This document shows, piece by piece, positions 62,505 to 64,000 of a DNA stretch of 64,000 nt. Source of the DNA: CAVROT01 sp963722905 (GTDB lineage Bacteria > Pseudomonadota > Alphaproteobacteria > Rhodobacterales > Rhodobacteraceae); the NCBI GenBank assembly GCA_963722905.1, contig CAVROT010000004.1, positions 1 to 64,000 of the forward strand, written 5' to 3'. Made by a program: the position numbers and the translations under genes. Position 1 is the stretch's first letter; each line of letters starts with the position of its first letter. The notes beneath the pieces are model-generated. The model was not told the DNA's origin. It saw only the letters and a list, made by a program, of their open reading frames with translations, and did not search any database.

Positions 62505-64000
62505 GTGGTCGCACGCGCCTACACAGTCGCCTTCGAGGGGATCGAGGCGCGCATGGTCGAGGTGCAGTGCGCCGTCTCGCCCGGCCTGCCGGCCTTCACC
62601 ATCGTCGGCCTGCCGGACAAGGCGGTCAGCGAGGCGCGCGAACGGGTGCGCGCGGCGCTCCAGGCCATGGCCATCGCTCTGCCGTCGCGGCGGATCACGG
62701 TGAACCTGTCGCCCGCCGACCTGCCCAAGGAAGGCTCGCATTTCGACCTGCCCATCGCGATGGCGCTGCTGGCCGCCATCGACGTGCTGCCGCGCGACGC
62801 GGTCGAGGCGACGGTCGCGCTCGGCGAACTGTCGCTGGACGGCACTCTCATCGGAGTCATCGGCGCCCTGCCCGCCGCCATGGCCGCGGCGGAAGAGGAC
62901 CGCACGCTCGTCTGCCCCGCCGCCTGCGGGGCCGAGGCGGCCTGGGTCGGCGCCACCAGCGTGATCGCCGCGACCTCGCTGGCCGCAGTGGTCCGGCACT
63001 TCACCGGCGCCTCCCTCATCGCGCCGGCCGAGGCGGGCGAGGTACGGCGTGATGCGCATGTGCACGACCTGAGCGACGTGAAGGGCCAGGAACGCGCCAA
63101 GCGCGCGCTCGAGATCGCGGCGGCCGGGCGGCACCACCTGCTGATGGTCGGCACGCCCGGGTCGGGCAAGTCGATGCTGGCTGCGCGCCTGCCGGGCATC
63201 CTGCCGCCCCTCACCGCAGCCGAGGCGCTGGAGACGTCGATGATCCACTCCCTCGCCGGGCTTCTGGACGAGGGCGGCATCTCGCGCACGCGGCCCTTCA
63301 TGGAGCCGCACCATACGGCTTCGATGGCCGCCATCGTCGGTGGCGGCAAAGGCGCGAAGCCCGGACAGATCAGCCTGGCGCACAACGGCGTCCTCTTCAT
63401 GGACGAGTTCCCGGAATACGCCCGCCCCGTTCTGGAGACGCTGCGCCAGCCCATCGAGACGGGCGACGTCGTCATCGCGCGGGCCAACGCCCATGTCCGC
63501 TATCCCTGCCGGTTCCTGCTGATCGCCGCCGCGAACCCGTGCAAATGCGGCTACATGTCCGACCCGGCCCGCGCCTGCGCCCGCGCGCCCGTCTGCGGCG
63601 AGGATTATCTGGGTCGCATCTCCGGGCCGCTCCTCGACCGGTTCGACCTGCGCGTCGAGGTTCCGCCGGTGGCTTTCGCCGATCTCGACCTGCCGGCCAC
63701 GGGCGAGACATCGGCGACTGTGGCCGCCCGGGTCGCCGCTGCGCGCGACGTGCAGGCGCGGCGCTATACCGACCGGGACGGGTTGCGCGTGAACGCCGAC
63801 GCCGGGGGCGCCCTGCTGGACCGGATCGCCGCGCCCGACGACGAGGGGCGCGCGCTGCTGCTGCGCGCGGCCGAACGCTTCGGTCTGACCGCGCGCGGCT
63901 ATCACCGGGTGCTGCGGGTCGCGCGCACCATCGCCGACCTTGCCGGATCGCCGGACGTTCGCCTGCCGCATGTCGCCGAGGCGGTCAGCTTTCGTCTGGC
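62505..64000 (+). CDS. comM: ComM/YifB-type AAA ATPase, truncated at the window edge
   Basis: The gene enters the right edge still open. The GTG at 62505 (read MVARAYTVAFEGIEARMVEV) is the likely start, with GGGAA upstream. Family blocks are SPGLPAFTIVGLPDKAVSEA, the Lon-like N-terminal domain, Walker A VGTPGSGKSMLAAR and the Mg-chelatase-like region with LFMDEFPEYARPVLE. About 499 codons are visible of an expected 500-510. ComM-type proteins are helicases that support recombination of incoming DNA. Confidence 0.92.
   Translation, partial: MVARAYTVAFEGIEARMVEVQCAVSPGLPAFTIVGLPDKAVSEARERVRAALQAMAIALPSRRITVNLSPADLPKEGSHFDLPIAMALLAAIDVLPRDAVEATVALGELSLDGTLIGVIGALPAAMAAAEEDRTLVCPAACGAEAAWVGATSVIAATSLAAVVRHFTGASLIAPAEAGEVRRDAHVHDLSDVKGQERAKRALEIAAAGRHHLLMVGTPGSGKSMLAARLPGILPPLTAAEALETSMIHSLAGLLDEGGISRTRPFMEPHHTASMAAIVGGGKGAKPGQISLAHNGVLFMDEFPEYARPVLETLRQPIETGDVVIARANAHVRYPCRFLLIAAANPCKCGYMSDPARACARAPVCGEDYLGRISGPLLDRFDLRVEVPPVAFADLDLPATGETSATVAARVAAARDVQARRYTDRDGLRVNADAGGALLDRIAAPDDEGRALLLRAAERFGLTARGYHRVLRVARTIADLAGSPDVRLPHVAEAVSFRL

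Overview
The window is high-GC bacterial chromosome, most consistent with an alphaproteobacterium of the Rhodobacterales (Roseobacter/Rhodobacter type). Reasons: a compact nusG-rplK-rplA-rplJ-rplL-rpoB-rpoC block, a short alphaproteobacterial flagellar cluster (flgB-flgC-fliE-fliQ-flgF-flgG-flgA-flgH-fliL divergent from fliI), an RpoH-type sigma factor, an HWE-type histidine kinase, an IalB-family protein close to rlmN, and a DUF1045/phnM phosphonate pair. No genus can be assigned from the sequence alone, and no tRNA, rRNA or CRISPR array was seen.

Layout. (1) 0.3-6.2 kb: a catabolic module made of a GntR/FCD regulator, two Rieske oxygenases, a Tat-exported dipeptide/nickel-type substrate-binding protein and an ArgE-like M20 deacylase. 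A TGTGATCA motif lies in both control regions. (2) 6.5-7.2 kb: a WYL regulator. (3) 7.5-11.9 kb: decayed mobile DNA. It holds a siphophage tail remnant (a frameshifted small gene, a broken tape-measure gene, a tail-tip fragment), a VapBC-like toxin-antitoxin pair antisense to it, and an IS5-family transposase pseudogene with recognisable terminal repeats and an internal partial duplication. (4) 12.4-20.0 kb: serB, asparaginase, an IalB-family protein, an alpha/beta hydrolase, a ribbon-helix-helix-like protein, rlmN, DUF1045 and phnM. (5) 20.2-33.6 kb: rpoC, rpoB, then a glycosyltransferase gene inserted between rplL and rpoB, then rplL, rplJ, rplA, rplK, nusG and secE. (6) 33.7-41.9 kb: DUF3140, a CheB, a CheB-CheR-PAS-PAS-HWE kinase with a one-domain response regulator, and an SsuABC-like ABC importer. 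(7) 42.0-49.8 kb: a lytic transglycosylase and flagellar genes. (8) 49.9-64.0 kb: housekeeping genes, namely an aminotransferase, an M3 peptidase, a polar amino acid ABC permease and binding protein, a MoeB-like enzyme, dut, coaBC, a ChaN-like protein, rpoH, cobU and a cobC-like phosphatase, a GST with an extra cysteine-rich C-terminus, and the start of comM.

Functional view. The 0.3-6.2 kb module probably takes up or senses, oxidises and deacylates a small N-containing compound. One oxygenase carries Glu instead of Asp between its two metal centres, as in carnitine-type oxygenases. The transcription/translation block is intact, but the glycosyltransferase between rplL and rpoB breaks a highly conserved linkage and has a hairpin on each side. 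The signalling module couples chemotaxis-type methylesterase and methyltransferase domains to a kinase.

Caution: four otherwise normal genes (the GntR gene, the binding-protein gene, phnM and flgA) each have one apparent small indel near an end. In every case the expected protein resumes in the neighbouring frame. This could be residual sequencing error or real decay, and only reads can decide.
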